Origin: Lates calcarifer | Lineage: Eukaryota; Chordata; Actinopteri; Centropomidae | DNA length: 64,000 nucleotides | Direction of reading: 5' to 3' | NCBI RefSeq assembly: GCF_001640805.2 | Contig: NC_066850.1 | Coordinates: 16,923,036-16,987,035 of the forward strand | Part shown: positions 53,401 through 61,780 of the stretch, in pieces | How the letters are laid out: every line of letters begins with the position of its first letter | How positions within the stretch are numbered: the stretch's first letter is position 1 | Position numbers and translations under genes: made by a program | The notes under the pieces: model-generated | The model's input: the letters and a program-made list of their open reading frames with translations, nothing else | The model's database searches: none | Told to the model about the DNA's origin: nothing

Positions 53401-56400
53401 TGAGAGTGGGTGAGAGACACGTTGCATAAGTAAGACACCACAGGAGAAACAGGAGCTTTCTCTTTCTGTTGTCCAAAGTTGATGTGCCAGTTCTATATCA
53501 GGCACCATCATATTGTGAGGGAGACTTGTGAATCTGAATTCTAAACAAGAAGAACACTGATTCTCATTTTATCCAGTATTATGCAGCCCCAGTCAGCTGC
53601 AAGGCATGCTAACTGACTTCTTTACAGTAAAAAACAAACAAGTGCTGACCATGGACCAAATGAGTAGTATGAGGAGTATTAAAACACATGAGATTTTCAT
53701 TTATAAAAATGAAATTACATGCTACAAAACAAACATTTCCCATGAATCCCTCTGCTTCCAGCCTTTACCCAAGTGCATTATTCTGCTGTTCATAGCTAGA
53801 AAAAAATAAAAGCTCCATGAACACCTCAGGCAACAAAAGTGTTGAACTTCTGGAAAATATTTTATAAAGTTTGACAGGCAGGGGCTCTCTTAAGTCAGAG
53901 TTTAATTTTCTTTGCACAATACATATTCCATCATCCACTGTTAGTATGAAATAATGAGATACAGTGTATACATATATATACTATGTGCAATTAGGATGTA
54001 TTATGGAAGTGGGACACAGCTTCTCATTGATGTAGGTGTACAGTTTTAAACAATCATGTGCCGCAAAGAGCCAACAGTCGTGAGGTTTTCATCTCAGACT
54101 CCACCCACCAATAGTGCTCCTTCAGAGTGGAGCACAACAGGGGAACAACTCATGAGTAAATTCACTATTAAGATGACTGGCTCTACTGAAAACCTGCAGA
54201 ATGATGGCTCTCTATAGGTCTCGGTTGGTTACTCCTGATGTGATGTAGGCATGTAGTTTGTCTGTGACTGTAGCAGTCTTCTAAAGGTAGGTGTTATTTA
54301 CTTACCCAGGCACTTGTAGAGGCCCTGACTGATCCAAGCCAGGATTGCCAAGGTTATGAGGTCACCAAAACTGGCGGCAATGGGTGTGGCTACATTGTCT
54401 GGGTTGATGCCCGTCTTCTTCGAACCCACAATCACACCCACCATGATGATACCTGGACATGACATGATGAGAATGGAGCACTTCACTAATGGTCATTAAA
54501 TTACTGGTGATTTTCAGACACTATTATACACACAGTCTGTCAGTGTGAGTGAGTGTTTTTGTAATCATAACCCCTTTGTGAGATCAGTTACAGTGACAGT
54601 TGGAAAAGAGGACAGAAGTGACCCGGCTTCTCCACAACATTAACAGTTTCTTTTAAACTGCGGGACTGTCAGCGTGTCTGTGTGTTTACCCTGCAGCAGG
54701 GAGGCTATGAAGGCCGTGGCCACACTGCTGGAGCAGAGCAACACAGCGTGGCTCATCTGGAACTTCCCCTCTGGGATCCAACCAAGAACAACGGCTGCTA
54801 CGGCCGCCAGGAAACCCACCACAGTGGCCTGAACCTGGAGCAGAGAGGAAGGTGGGATTTACTATTAAGCTTTTTAAATGATTCAGGAAAATATGCGTAA
54901 AAACAGGCAAACAGTGCTTACAGGATTAGTAAAGGAGTTACTTAGATAGGCAATATCTTCACACACAGCTGTCAAACATTAACAGTCGTGCCTATGTACA
55001 TTTATCTGATATAACACTTCCTGCTGACGGATGTTATTGCATAACATATCAAACACACAGCTCATCAAAACACTATGATGTTGCATGTGAGCATGGTGTG
55101 TTTATCAGTATGTGGGTAGATGATTAGCAGTCTGTCCTCAGTCTTACTACACAGACAGGGATCAGAACCACCATGTACCATCAAAATAACTTAGCATATA
55201 ACACATAGCACAAACCACAGCCTTATGACAAAATGTGTAGTAGGTGAGATTATGCACCTATATTAAATATCTTTGAGTGTTAATATTTATGGAAAATAAA
55301 TTGGTACATAAAAATTACATTTAGTGGAGGACCTATTTTTGTGGGAGCTGAAAAAAAATCAACTGGAATATTTCAAACAAATATTGCAGTATTGATTCAT
55401 TTTTTTGGAAAAGTCAGTATTGGCCCTTCATGTAAGTAGATGATTCAAGGTAACAAGTGTGAGTGTGTGATTACCTGCTTCAGTGCCAGGTTGCCTATGA
55501 TTAGATTCCACTTCTCTATGGGAGAATCCATTTTACCCACATTCACCTGTGTCGAGAATAAGGATAGAATAATTTTAAAAAGCCAAAACACAGTAACATT
55601 CAGAGTTTTCCATGACTGCTACAGAGATAACCAAGGGATAAAAAACCCATCAAGGCTTATTACAGTGATTTATTATTGCATTTCCATGAAGGTGGGGGAC
55701 TGGTAGATTTAAGAATGGTCAAAGTCAAACCTGCTCCAAAAACACTGGATCCTACATTTCCCACAATGCAGCTTTTGTTAGACCTAACACACCTGACAAA
55801 CAACCACACTTTCTAATTCCACACCAACACTTTGTGATGCAGGCTTTCTGTTTGTGATCTCAAAGCCCAGCTGAGATACCCTTAAGGACATCACTATGAG
55901 ATGATGAGGATTATTTTCTATTTTTTAGGAGACTTGACAAAGCTCCTCCACAGCCACAGAGGCCACCTGTTTTCACAGGCTGAATAGTACTTCCTTAGAC
56001 AATTAAATAGGGTTAGGGTTAGGGAACTATGGTCAAGCAAATGAAGTTTATCTATCTGATGTGACCATCTCAGAGGACCAGTGTTATTGGTTTTAACCCT
56101 TTAGTCACATGGCAGCTAACAATTATTTTCATTATCGGTTCATCTTTTTGTCTATAAAATGTCAGCAAATAAGTTTACAGAGCCCAGGGTGACGTCTTCC
56201 GTGAAATCTGCAAGGGCAGTACTAAAGTACATTATGGGAGGTAGATTATACTGTCTGTCAGCAACAGACAGTGTAATGTCCTCTGTGGATGTCACTGTAC
56301 CAGCCAGGGAAGGTCTAATGAAAGATGCTACTGAGGTGCATTAGTGGAAATGCAGAAGTCAGTGTGTCTTAAAGTTGACCCATTCCAGACATGAAAAGTC

Positions 56401-58255
56401 AGAATATAGAATATATAGAATATATATGTATAATATATCTGAATATATCCTCTGTTGTGTTGATTTTGACCACTGTTTTTTTTAAATCTGTTTCCTAAGA
56501 GTGCTAAGACTTTATGAAAGTGCACTTATGTGGGTGCAGCTTAAACTACTAATCTTTAAAGCTCTTTTTGGAGCTTTACCACATAAATTAATACAAGCCA
56601 TAGTTACTCATGCTGTTCCATGCTTCTACAAAAAAATATATTTTTTCATCTCCCAGTACTCAGTCTTATCCCAGTTGCACAGCCTACTCATATGAATACA
56701 TAAATCCAAACAAATTTCAAATGACATTCTCAAAATTGGATACGCAAAGCATCATTGTCTTGAGGAGAACAACAGTAACATGATGAAACCACTGAGGAGC
56801 ATTAGCTTACACTGAGCTCAGCTATCTATATTGACATAGTACTGTGAATGTGGAGCCTGTATGCAGGGAGCCGGGGGCCAACAAGAAGAGCCAAAAACCA
56901 AACAAAGAGAGAATTCTGCTCTGTCACTTTCTCAGCTTCTCCTCTCAAAACTCTGAGAGACATGGATACACTAAAAGGGTTCTGCTGAGGAAGGGTTTCA
57001 TGCACTTGTGGGCAGGGTTGTAATTATACAGGTTTGTGGAGCGCATGACACAGTGTTATGGGATATGTCACATACTGAACATGCATGCACTCATGGTTCG
57101 CTGACAAGCAAACTTGTTCCCTCCTCACTGCTCTTCCCTGTTTATACTGCTTGCTCTGAAGGGCTGAACTGAAGCAATAAATTTGCCATCTGACTGTTGA
57201 ATTGTCCTGGTTGCAGCAGCCCTTCCCACCTCCCTCTACAGGAAACCACCTCTCACTCTGCTATATCAGCAAATTCCTCTGCTAATTCCTAATCCGCAAA
57301 GCTCTTACAGCAAAATCCATTCAAGATGCTCCAATATAACTCTTACTTGAAACTTTTGAAAGTAATTATAACTTATACTTAAAGTGGAGACACTTGCACT
57401 GACAAACAAGGTCACTCTTCCAGTAAAGGCAAAAAGCCTGTTCTGTTTTCCTCTACGTTTCACCTGACAGAGGGGAAGGTGTTAGAGCTGTAATCACTCT
57501 AGCGGCTGCACAGTTTGTCACAAAGATGAACAACAACTACGCATCGTAAGAGACTTAGCATGCAGAGATGAGACACAACCACAAAATGCTGTATTTTTGT
57601 GCTGGCACATGGTGCAGAAGACAACAAGTGAGCTAACTGGTATTTTCCAGGTGTGCAGTTTGGCGGTGAGAAGAGGCGTAGAAGAGGGTGTGAATTCTTT
57701 ATTTATGGCAACAAACATGTTTTCTGCTGACACAGTCACCCGCACCTTTGAAAATATTGCGTTCACTAGAATGCGATGGACAGACAGTCAGACGACCCGA
57801 AAACATCCTGCCTCTAGCCACTGCTGTCGCTGGTGTGGAGGCATAAAAACATTTAGCAGGCAACTATTCATGTACCAGATTGTCAGCAATAATTCTCCAT
57901 GTAAAATAACAAAAATAATAAGTGGCTTTCTGTTGATGAGGTTGGGGTGCCAAAAGCAATGCAGCATTACAATGGATTCCAGCTATCTAACTCCAAAAAG
58001 ACCAAGATGTGTCAGAAAATTAAACATGTCATCTACAGAGAGAAAAATGGACTCTTCAGGAATTGTCTGCGTAGCTTTTTCAAATCAGCTGAAGCTAACT
58101 GAAACTGCATTGTGAGAATATGTGGGATGACAGCTCCTCAGTCATGCACCTCACAATATATGAATGAATTTATTTCCATTGCACCTTAATAGCTGAAAGT
58201 TTTTAATGACTGAAAGAAAATGCAAAAAACACTTCCATGGTAGTGTGTCATTCTG

Positions 58256-58301
<46 letters not shown>

Positions 58302-60154
58302 TTTGCCTCACCGCTGTGGACAGCCTAGAGGCCAGAGTCATCTCCAGGTTTCCCTTGAGGCCGAGCAGGGCAGGAACCAGGATGAAGATTTCTGTGATGT
58401 ACTGGAACGCCTCCCAGTGCTGCGGATGACACAAGCAAGCAACACGTTCAAAAATTATTTTAAACATGCCTGACCTTCAAAATACTCCACTTTCAGTCAG
58501 ACTAATTTGACATTCAAATTCAAACACCACTCTATTATTTAGGTAGGGCAAATTCTTTATTTGCATATGAACCTGTGATTCTGTGAACTAATTCCAACAG
58601 AGTTAACAGACTGGTTAGTCACTCTTTGTCAGGAATCTTGGCAGTAATTCAATAAAGTGTTCCGAAGCAGCAGATATTGTAGACATGGATTACTTTTCTT
58701 CATCTTGTTAGCTGACTCTGACTCTCTGACTCCTGAACAGATTCAAGAGCTTTCAAATGCCATTACATTCACCTTAAACTAAAGCTACCCTGTGGAATTT
58801 TTGACCACTAATAGCACTATGGAACAATGTTCGTACGACACACTCATTTTTTTTGCATATAATATTCTGTTGACGTACTGGTTACATCTGACTAAGAAAA
58901 GTTACAGTGTGTAAGCAAAGCAAGTAAAGAGGAAGACTACTAAAGTTTTATGAGGAATTTATCAGGGGCGGTATAGAATGGTGCATACTTCTGGTTTCAG
59001 CGCTCAACTATGCTGAAGTAGAGTTTGCAGTCAAAACAGGAAGTGTTGTATATCTTGGTAACAATCTCTCCTATTAATACAAAACTTGGTCCTACAGTTT
59101 CTCATGCCACACTGATGCTCTGTGTAACAATCAGTTCAATTGGTGACACAAGTCACAAAATTATGAAATATGCTAAAATTATTTTTCCAAACTACTCTAA
59201 GGCTTAAAGTGCAAGTGCATTAAGCCTTCCCCTTATGTACAAAGCCCTTAATGACTAAGCTCCATTGTATCTTAAGGACTCTACAGTACCCCAATAGATA
59301 ACTTCACTTTCAAATGAAGGCTCACTTATGGTTCCTACAGTCTCCAGGAGCAAAATGCAGCCCCCATCAGGCTCTTGTCCTGAGGAACTAGCGGCTCAAT
59401 ATGGGTTTGGAAGGTGGACACCCTCCCTACATTTTAGTGGTATTATATCTTGGGAATGGTCAGTCTGATGAACATGGAATGTGCCACTGAGGCTCATGTG
59501 ATTCTTCTCCCTCCCTCTCCATGAATTTATATCACACTACTTGGATGTTATCCTGGCTTGAGCGCTCGAGTACGCTGGATTCTGTTTGAATAACAGTTGT
59601 ATTATACCTCAGCTTACCTGTACAATATCCAGCACCATTCCAGCTGATACAGTTCCAAATCCAGCTAGAAGAAAAGGCACTAGAATCTGCAGCGCCATAG
59701 CCAGTGGTGACTCCTTGGGCATGTTCTGCACATCAGATCCTTGCCCTCCCTCCTCATCTTCTTCCTCATCTGCCTCCTCCCCAGAGAGCCTCCTCTCAGC
59801 CAGCATGGGTTCTGTTTCAGAGTAGGGTCCATCTCCACAGTCAGATAAAGTCACAGAGGACCGAGAGGCTCGGTCCAGATGCCGACGGCTTTCTACATGA
59901 GATGTTTCCTGTCTGTAGCCGTTCTGGAGGGGGCCAGCCTCTGGTTTAGCTCCAAGGTCCACCATGGCTAGCCGCTCCTCCTGCAGTTTGGTATAACCAG
60001 TAGGGACCATGGTCTGGAATAGAGAGGCGATTCGTCCAGAGGAAACAGGTTTCAGGGAGAGAGCACTCCACCCACCACCTGCTCCGCTCATACGTACCGT
60101 GAGGCTAGAGCCCAGGGATTCCCCTATAGCTCCTCCCAGACCCTGGATACTCAT
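25490..60154 (-). CDS. slc41a2: slc41a2, solute carrier family 41 member 2 (Mg2+ transporter), complete
   Basis: Ten coding exons join without phase error into 1704 nt, a 567-residue protein (human SLC41A2 is 573). The family carries Mg2+ and other divalent cations and is related to bacterial MgtE. Residues 1-149 are a weakly conserved cytosolic region with an acidic run near 126-135. The rest is two MgtE-like repeats with about 11 hydrophobic segments. The paired signatures are visible: PALLGLKGN (about 195-203) and PVINGIGGN (about 409-417). Strong landmarks are [40 protein letters not shown] and the C-terminus [20 protein letters not shown]...GDQDSDVGD. Context next to chst11 and nopchap1 supports slc41a2 over slc41a1. 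No frame damage was seen. Confidence 0.96.
25805..26075 (+). repeat. teleost interspersed repeat ('tctcaacaactgctggacag' type)
   Basis: Ordered blocks 'attgtcatgaaatgtgg', 'cagacattcatgatcccctc', 'actttggtgatcctctgat', 'cccatcagcctcagctgtac' and 'ttagcatgctagca' are characteristic of a very common teleost repeat. Close to complete in its right half. Family name left open. Confidence 0.7.
27738..27938 (-). repeat. tRNA-derived SINE, near full length
   Basis: On the minus strand a tRNA-like head (A box near 'gtggctcaggaggtc', B box 'ggtttgattcccagctcc') is followed by a body 'gtccttgagggagacag', 'ttgctcctgatggacggg' and a tail 'ataaaagtgctacaaa'. This is the organisation of AFC-type and related teleost SINEs, about 200 bp. 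Confidence 0.7.
28600..28801 (+). mobile_element. Tc1-like element, right end (family C, salmonid-Tss-like)
   Basis: The order 'aataaatttgcaaacatttc', 'aaaaacatgtttttacac' and 'gtgaagggatctgaatactt' is that of the 3' end of a Tc1-like family known from salmonids and other teleosts. It closes near a TA at 28800. No transposase remains. Confidence 0.65.
31965..32200. repeat. teleost interspersed repeat with 'cagtggcaaggaaaaaactc' block
   Basis: Blocks 'cccccatgagcaaactctt', 'cagtggcaaggaaaaaact' and 'aggaagaaacctcgagcaga' recur widely in teleost genomes near LINE/SINE-type repeats. Diverged copy. Confidence 0.55.
32601..32628. repeat. (CA)n(TA)n compound microsatellite
   Basis: CA run passing into TA run, about 28 bp. 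Confidence 0.9.
32640..33470 (-). pseudogene. unassigned coding-like decayed segment
   Basis: Two overlapping minus-strand frames (33289-32987 and 33458-33165) have protein-like composition, with Lys/Trp/Cys-bearing stretches such as [17 protein letters not shown], but are not exons of slc41a2. A gag-like or transposase-like origin is possible, but I recognise no diagnostic motif. Could equally be chance. Confidence 0.25.
34703..35125. mobile_element. non-autonomous TIR element, about 420 bp
   Basis: The left end 34703-34718 (ATTAAAGCTACTATAT) and the reverse complement of the right end 35110-35125 differ at one of 16 positions. The inside is non-coding. This is the form of a MITE. A target-site duplication is not clear. 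Superfamily unknown. Confidence 0.65.
35974..35994. repeat. poly(A) run, 21 bp
   Basis: Twenty-one consecutive A residues directly before the family B Tc1 remnant. Confidence 0.95.
35996..36405 (+). pseudogene. Tc1-like transposase remnant with right terminal repeat (family B)
   Basis: Blocks 'actaaggttgaattgcttag', 'aaagggcactgcatacaaat', 'gaagggagcatcatgatttg' and 'gcagaacaatgaccctaaa' follow the order of a Tc1-like transposase DDE region, with stops and deletions. It ends 'tactttttcttgccactgta', the right terminal repeat. Dead copy; plus strand, antisense to slc41a2. Confidence 0.75.
36500..36575. repeat. dispersed repeat, copy 2
   Basis: 'gctaaatgttcaccagctag' and 'tctttaactgtgtctgtc' match the copy near 15.97-16.05 kb. 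Confidence 0.5.
36750..36783. other. perfect 13-bp hairpin with 8-nt loop
   Basis: CAGACACTGGTAC at 36750-36762 is perfectly complementary to 36771-36783 around the loop AATTTAAA. A short run of T follows on the plus strand. Confidence 0.8.
37006..37154 (-). CDS. slc41a2: slc41a2 coding exon 9
   Basis: 149 nt encoding [40 protein letters not shown] and VYLAAAMLQ. Acceptor ATTTTCTCAG, donor CAG|GTGAGC. A 30-bp T run (A on the transcript) lies about 70 nt upstream of the acceptor. Confidence 0.95.
37222..37251. repeat. poly(T) run, 30 bp
   Basis: Thirty T on plus, hence 30 A on the slc41a2 transcript, about 70 nt before the exon 9 acceptor. Confidence 0.95.
37577..37950 (-). mobile_element. 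internally deleted Tc1-like element (family A)
   Basis: The left end 'tacactcaatgaagacttta' is a typical terminal repeat. Inside, 'ggtgttctattggattcaga', 'ggccattctcctctgacctc' and 'ccacagaactgccgctcc' are reverse-strand transposase pieces brought together by deletion. Then 'attctgatgtttgatgtgaa' (antisense of the transposase start) and the 5' non-coding part follow. The outermost right terminal repeat looks lost. Same family as 11565-11750. Confidence 0.75.
38004..38135 (-). CDS. slc41a2: slc41a2 coding exon 8
   Basis: 132 nt encoding (G)[20 protein letters not shown] then [20 protein letters not shown] and YGT. It completes the second signature (GIGGN). The donor is G|GTCAGT. A Tc1-like remnant begins about 50 bp into the following intron. 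Confidence 0.94.
40775..40960 (+). pseudogene. non-LTR retrotransposon ORF2 C-terminal fragment (L2-like)
   Basis: Translation gives [20 protein letters not shown] then DQAVAVKAP, a stop, [19 protein letters not shown]. This fits the end of L2/CR1-type ORF2 ('...LWNSLP..LR...S...FK..L'). At least one in-frame stop; no 5' part. Confidence 0.65.
41045..41240 (+). repeat. percomorph interspersed repeat ('ggacagtggagagagacagg' type)
   Basis: Blocks 'acaggacagtggagagagac', 'agcaggggaatgacatgcag' and 'gtacgtgccccaacgagcc' in this order are typical of a very abundant non-autonomous repeat in percomorph fishes. Confidence 0.7.
41354..41397. other. 16-bp hairpin with 12-nt loop
   Basis: 41354-41369 (CAGTTCTTTAATGTGA) pairs with 41382-41397 with one mismatch (possible G-U). 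Confidence 0.7.
43555..43850 (-). repeat. teleost dispersed repeat with 'gaaacgtcttcaagaaccc'
   Basis: On the minus strand 'agaagcctttcagatgaga' then 'ggtgaaacgtcttcaagaac' and 'agaagtccagttgccttc' form a block I know as a frequent teleost repeat. The element class is uncertain. Confidence 0.55.
44396..44431. repeat. (CA)n microsatellite
   Basis: About 36 bp of uninterrupted CA. Confidence 0.95.
45490..46880 (+). pseudogene. hAT transposon (ZBED-type), internally deleted and broken
   Basis: An N-terminal BED-finger-like part (about 45535-45745) reads [20 protein letters not shown] followed by [14 protein letters not shown]. After stops, a piece near 45790-45960 recalls the segment after the BED finger ([19 protein letters not shown]). 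At 46715-46870 [20 protein letters not shown] then [12 protein letters not shown] matches the hATC dimerisation region at the C-terminus. Only about 0.6 kb of unrecognisable sequence separates the second and third parts, so the RNase H-like catalytic core is missing. It lies antisense in an slc41a2 intron. Non-functional as a transposase. Confidence 0.75.
46886..46904. repeat. poly(T) run
   Basis: About 18-19 T residues just after the hAT remnant. Confidence 0.85.
47857..47936 (-). CDS. slc41a2: slc41a2 coding exon 7
   Basis: 80 nt encoding [20 protein letters not shown] then YTPVIN, with split codons at both ends. Start of the second MgtE signature. The donor is G|GTGAGT. Confidence 0.95.
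47937..48495 (-). other. slc41a2 intron between exons 6 and 7
   Basis: 559 bp. It starts on the transcript strand with a GT repeat that includes the donor, and has a second GT run near 48455-48468. Otherwise nothing recognised. Confidence 0.85.
48496..48643 (-). CDS. slc41a2: slc41a2 coding exon 6
   Basis: 148 nt encoding [20 protein letters not shown] through [13 protein letters not shown]. The donor is AG|GTGTGT and lies inside a GT repeat that continues for about 13 nt, so positions +3 to +6 do not fit the usual GTRAGT. The join to exon 7 (AG|C, Ser386) is in phase. Confidence 0.93.
48644..54305 (-). other. slc41a2 intron between exons 5 and 6 (5.7 kb)
   Basis: Mostly AT-rich unique-looking sequence. 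One TIR element lies at 53207-53600. No nested gene seen; the open frames have no recognisable domain. Confidence 0.6.
53207..53600. mobile_element. TIR element, about 390 bp, 'agggctgtacaattaatc' end
   Basis: The left end 53207-53227 and the reverse complement of 53580-53600 share GCAGCT..A.. and GGGCTG blocks. The left side ('agggctgtacaattaatc') is the familiar end of a hAT-like non-autonomous repeat family common in fish. Interior non-coding. Confidence 0.55.
54306..54452 (-). CDS. slc41a2: slc41a2 coding exon 5
   Basis: 147 nt encoding [20 protein letters not shown] and [20 protein letters not shown], then SQGLYKCL and a split Asp/Gly codon (G|AT = Asp). The donor is G|GTAAGT. It matches the human segment nearly residue for residue. 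Confidence 0.95.
54690..54834 (-). CDS. slc41a2: slc41a2 coding exon 4
   Basis: 145 nt, residues 240-287 plus the first base of Gly288. It reads [20 protein letters not shown] and ends in [15 protein letters not shown], two membrane segments. The donor is G|GTAAAC. Confidence 0.95.
55475..55546 (-). CDS. slc41a2: slc41a2 coding exon 3
   Basis: 24 codons, [20 protein letters not shown] then ALKQ, phase 0 at both ends. Too short to appear as an open frame of its own. Acceptor ...CGACACAG, donor GTAATC. Confidence 0.95.
56010..56024. repeat. short interstitial telomere-like repeat
   Basis: GGGTTAGGGTTAGGG, about 2.5 units of the vertebrate telomere repeat. Short enough to be chance or a repair scar. 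Confidence 0.7.
58259..58298. repeat. (GT)20 microsatellite
   Basis: Forty bp of GT on plus, which is CA on the slc41a2 transcript, starting 13 nt downstream of the exon 2 donor. Confidence 0.97.
58312..58419 (-). CDS. slc41a2: slc41a2 coding exon 2
   Basis: 36 codons, phase 0 at both ends, residues 180-215, starting [20 protein letters not shown]. It contains the first MgtE signature PALLGLKGN. The donor GTGAGG is followed after about 13 nt by a 40-bp CA run on the transcript strand. Confidence 0.95.
58420..59617 (-). other. slc41a2 intron between coding exons 1 and 2
   Basis: 1.2 kb. It contains a LINE 3' fragment at 59215-59540. The part at 58770-59060 ('aaagctaccctgtggaattt', 'gcactatggaacaatgtt') looks like another degraded teleost repeat, at low confidence. 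Confidence 0.6.
59215..59540 (+). pseudogene. non-LTR retrotransposon 3' end, second copy of the 17.3-kb type
   Basis: 'tgtacaaagcccttaatgac', 'ttatggttcctacagtctc', 'atgggtttggaaggtgg' and 'atgaatttatatcacac' occur in the same order as at 17.38-17.77 kb. Shorter, frame-broken. Confidence 0.65.
59618..60154 (-). CDS. slc41a2: slc41a2 coding exon 1
   Basis: 179 codons from ATG (60154-60152) to CAG|GTAAGC, phase 0. It encodes the divergent N-terminal cytosolic region (acidic [13 protein letters not shown]) and the first membrane segment [20 protein letters not shown]. The exon probably extends to 60292 as 5' UTR, where the minus strand reads a pyrimidine tract ending CCTCCAG. The ATG has A at -3. 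Confidence 0.93.
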
Positions 60155-60192
60155 GATGTGGCCTTGGGCTGTGGTGTTTCATCTCCTGACAT
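60151..60192 (-). promoter_or_regulatory. uORF overlapping the slc41a2 start codon
   Basis: A 13-codon upstream ORF ([13 protein letters not shown]) starts at 60192 and stops at TGA 60153-60151. That stop overlaps the main ATG as ATGA. A second upstream ATG inside it runs out of frame past the main start. Such arrangements usually lower or modulate initiation; that effect is inferred here. Confidence 0.6.
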
Positions 60193-60292
60193 CCAGTCTG
60201 AGGGCAGTGTCAACTAATACACAGTGAAACTAGTTCACACTGGCCACAGTGCACCATCCATGTTTAAAAAATGGCATCAGGGACTCATCAGC

Positions 60293-60988
60293 CTGGAGGA
60301 AGCAAACAAAGAAAGACAACAAAGGAGAAAATAACTGGGAGAACAGGAAAACACAGCCTGAGGAATTATTTGAGATAACATTACATGGAGATGTAACAGC
60401 TGAGTCGCATCTTACAAAGAGGAACAAAATTTCAATCTCTCAATCGCCCACTAAAGAACCAAGGCACTCAAGAAGAAACACTTTCGAATGGGGGGTGGGG
60501 CGGTGGGTAAAAAAGCTACTGAACATCCTAATTAGTGTCATTAAATCTAAGTTAACTGACAGAGGGAACAGATGAAAACAGAAAAGAGTCGGCGCTGTTC
60601 AGTTTCAGTTTGTTTCTGGCGGTGTCACTGTTAGTAAAGACGGTCTGGAGACCACAGGTTACCGTTCGTACACTGCACTACATCACCGTCCAGGCCTCCG
60701 TGGTACCTGTCTATGTCTCAGTTAACTACACTTCTGTTTCATGGTTTCGAACCGGTTAAACGCCTTCTTACAGCACAAGCTAACTATTATCGACACATTT
60801 ACAAAGCACTAAAACAATGGCTGGTTGTGTACGTCTGTTTGTGCTACTTAACACCGCTATGTTAGCTAGCTGTGTAGAAATAAAAACAGTAGGAAGCTCG
60901 GCCGGAAGAACACAGTAGCCAAAGTTAGCTGGTTAAATAGTTCTTCTCATACGAGCACCACCTTTTATTATTGTTTTCCAGAAGTTAC
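60293..60988 (-). other. probable slc41a2 first intron (in 5' UTR)
   Basis: On the minus strand the donor ACAGAAAG|GTAACT is at 60988/60987, and the acceptor CTTTGTTTGCTTCCTCCAG ends at 60293. The 108-codon plus-strand frame inside has no recognisable domain. Confidence 0.5.
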
Positions 60989-61090
60989 CTTTCTGTAACG
61001 GAGATATTTGGTCCAGGTGAAGGGTTGTGAGTCTTGCTCTCTGACAGACGGCCAGTGGCTGAGCCGCGTCAGAGCAAATAACGCCACCAA
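60989..61090 (-). other. slc41a2: probable non-coding first exon of slc41a2
   Basis: The donor context AAAG|GTAACT and relatively CG-containing upstream sequence suggest a 5' UTR exon. The upstream edge is a guess; no transcript was available. Confidence 0.45.
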
Positions 61091-61780
61091 AGATCGTCTA
61101 CGTTATAATGATGAACGACTCGGTTTGAAAATAGCAGCTCCAATTCGCACAGTAATTAAAGTTGTGGCGGACTGTCTTGATTCATAACTAGGACATAAAT
61201 GATTTTGAGTGTAAGGAAAAATGAATGAATCCATGTACAAATGAATCCATTCCTTTTATCTTAATCATCCCTGATTTTATACACTAAATATTCTTAGTCA
61301 GAGTGTATGACAACTAAAGGGTTTAGCTGAATCTATTAACTACTTGCTTTGAACATTCAGAGATAAACTGACGATGTAAAAATCTCATTTAAATATATTG
61401 CGTCTACTGTGACCGAGGGGGTCGCAGCGACAAAATCAGGTAGGAGTGAGACCTCTCGCTCTGTGTACGGACTTAACTCAGAGCAAAAGTGCCTCAGATA
61501 TTTTGAGTGGTTTTGTGGTTAGCTAGAGATGTGGTTAGCTAGAGCTGCTGTTAGCTAGTGGGTGCTTCACAAATTTCGTCGAGTATTGAACAGCTCAGTC
61601 AGACAGGGAGTTTTAACGAAGGTCTGCTTGTCTTTTGGATGAGTAAATTTTATAGCCAACCTCTTACCAAGACAACAGAGGGCGCTATATAAACTACAGC
61701 TTATATATTTCTTACCTTTTACCCGGATGTTGCATTTAGCAATAACACGTGGATGTAAATAGAACCGAGTCGCCTCAGAA
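61091..61780. promoter_or_regulatory. shared head-to-head promoter region, slc41a2 / nopchap1
   Basis: About 0.7 kb between the presumed first exons of two divergently transcribed genes. CpG dinucleotides are more frequent here than in the flanking introns. Tandem 'gttagctag' units occur at about 61518-61558. Exact start sites cannot be read from the sequence. Confidence 0.5.

Larger units (their letters stand above)
55547..58311 (-). other. slc41a2 intron between exons 2 and 3
   Basis: 2.8 kb. It contains three tandem GGGTTA/TTAGGG-type units at 56010-56024, an AT-rich palindromic stretch near 56400-56450 and a GT microsatellite at its 5' end (58259-58298). The 172-codon frame at 57597-58115 has no recognisable domain; at 56525-56600 a weak LINE-like '[12 protein letters not shown]' reading is seen. 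Confidence 0.6.

Noticed and set aside
57597..58115. 172-codon plus-strand frame in an slc41a2 intron
   Set aside because: No recognisable domain, no conserved partner exon; composition like random intronic sequence.
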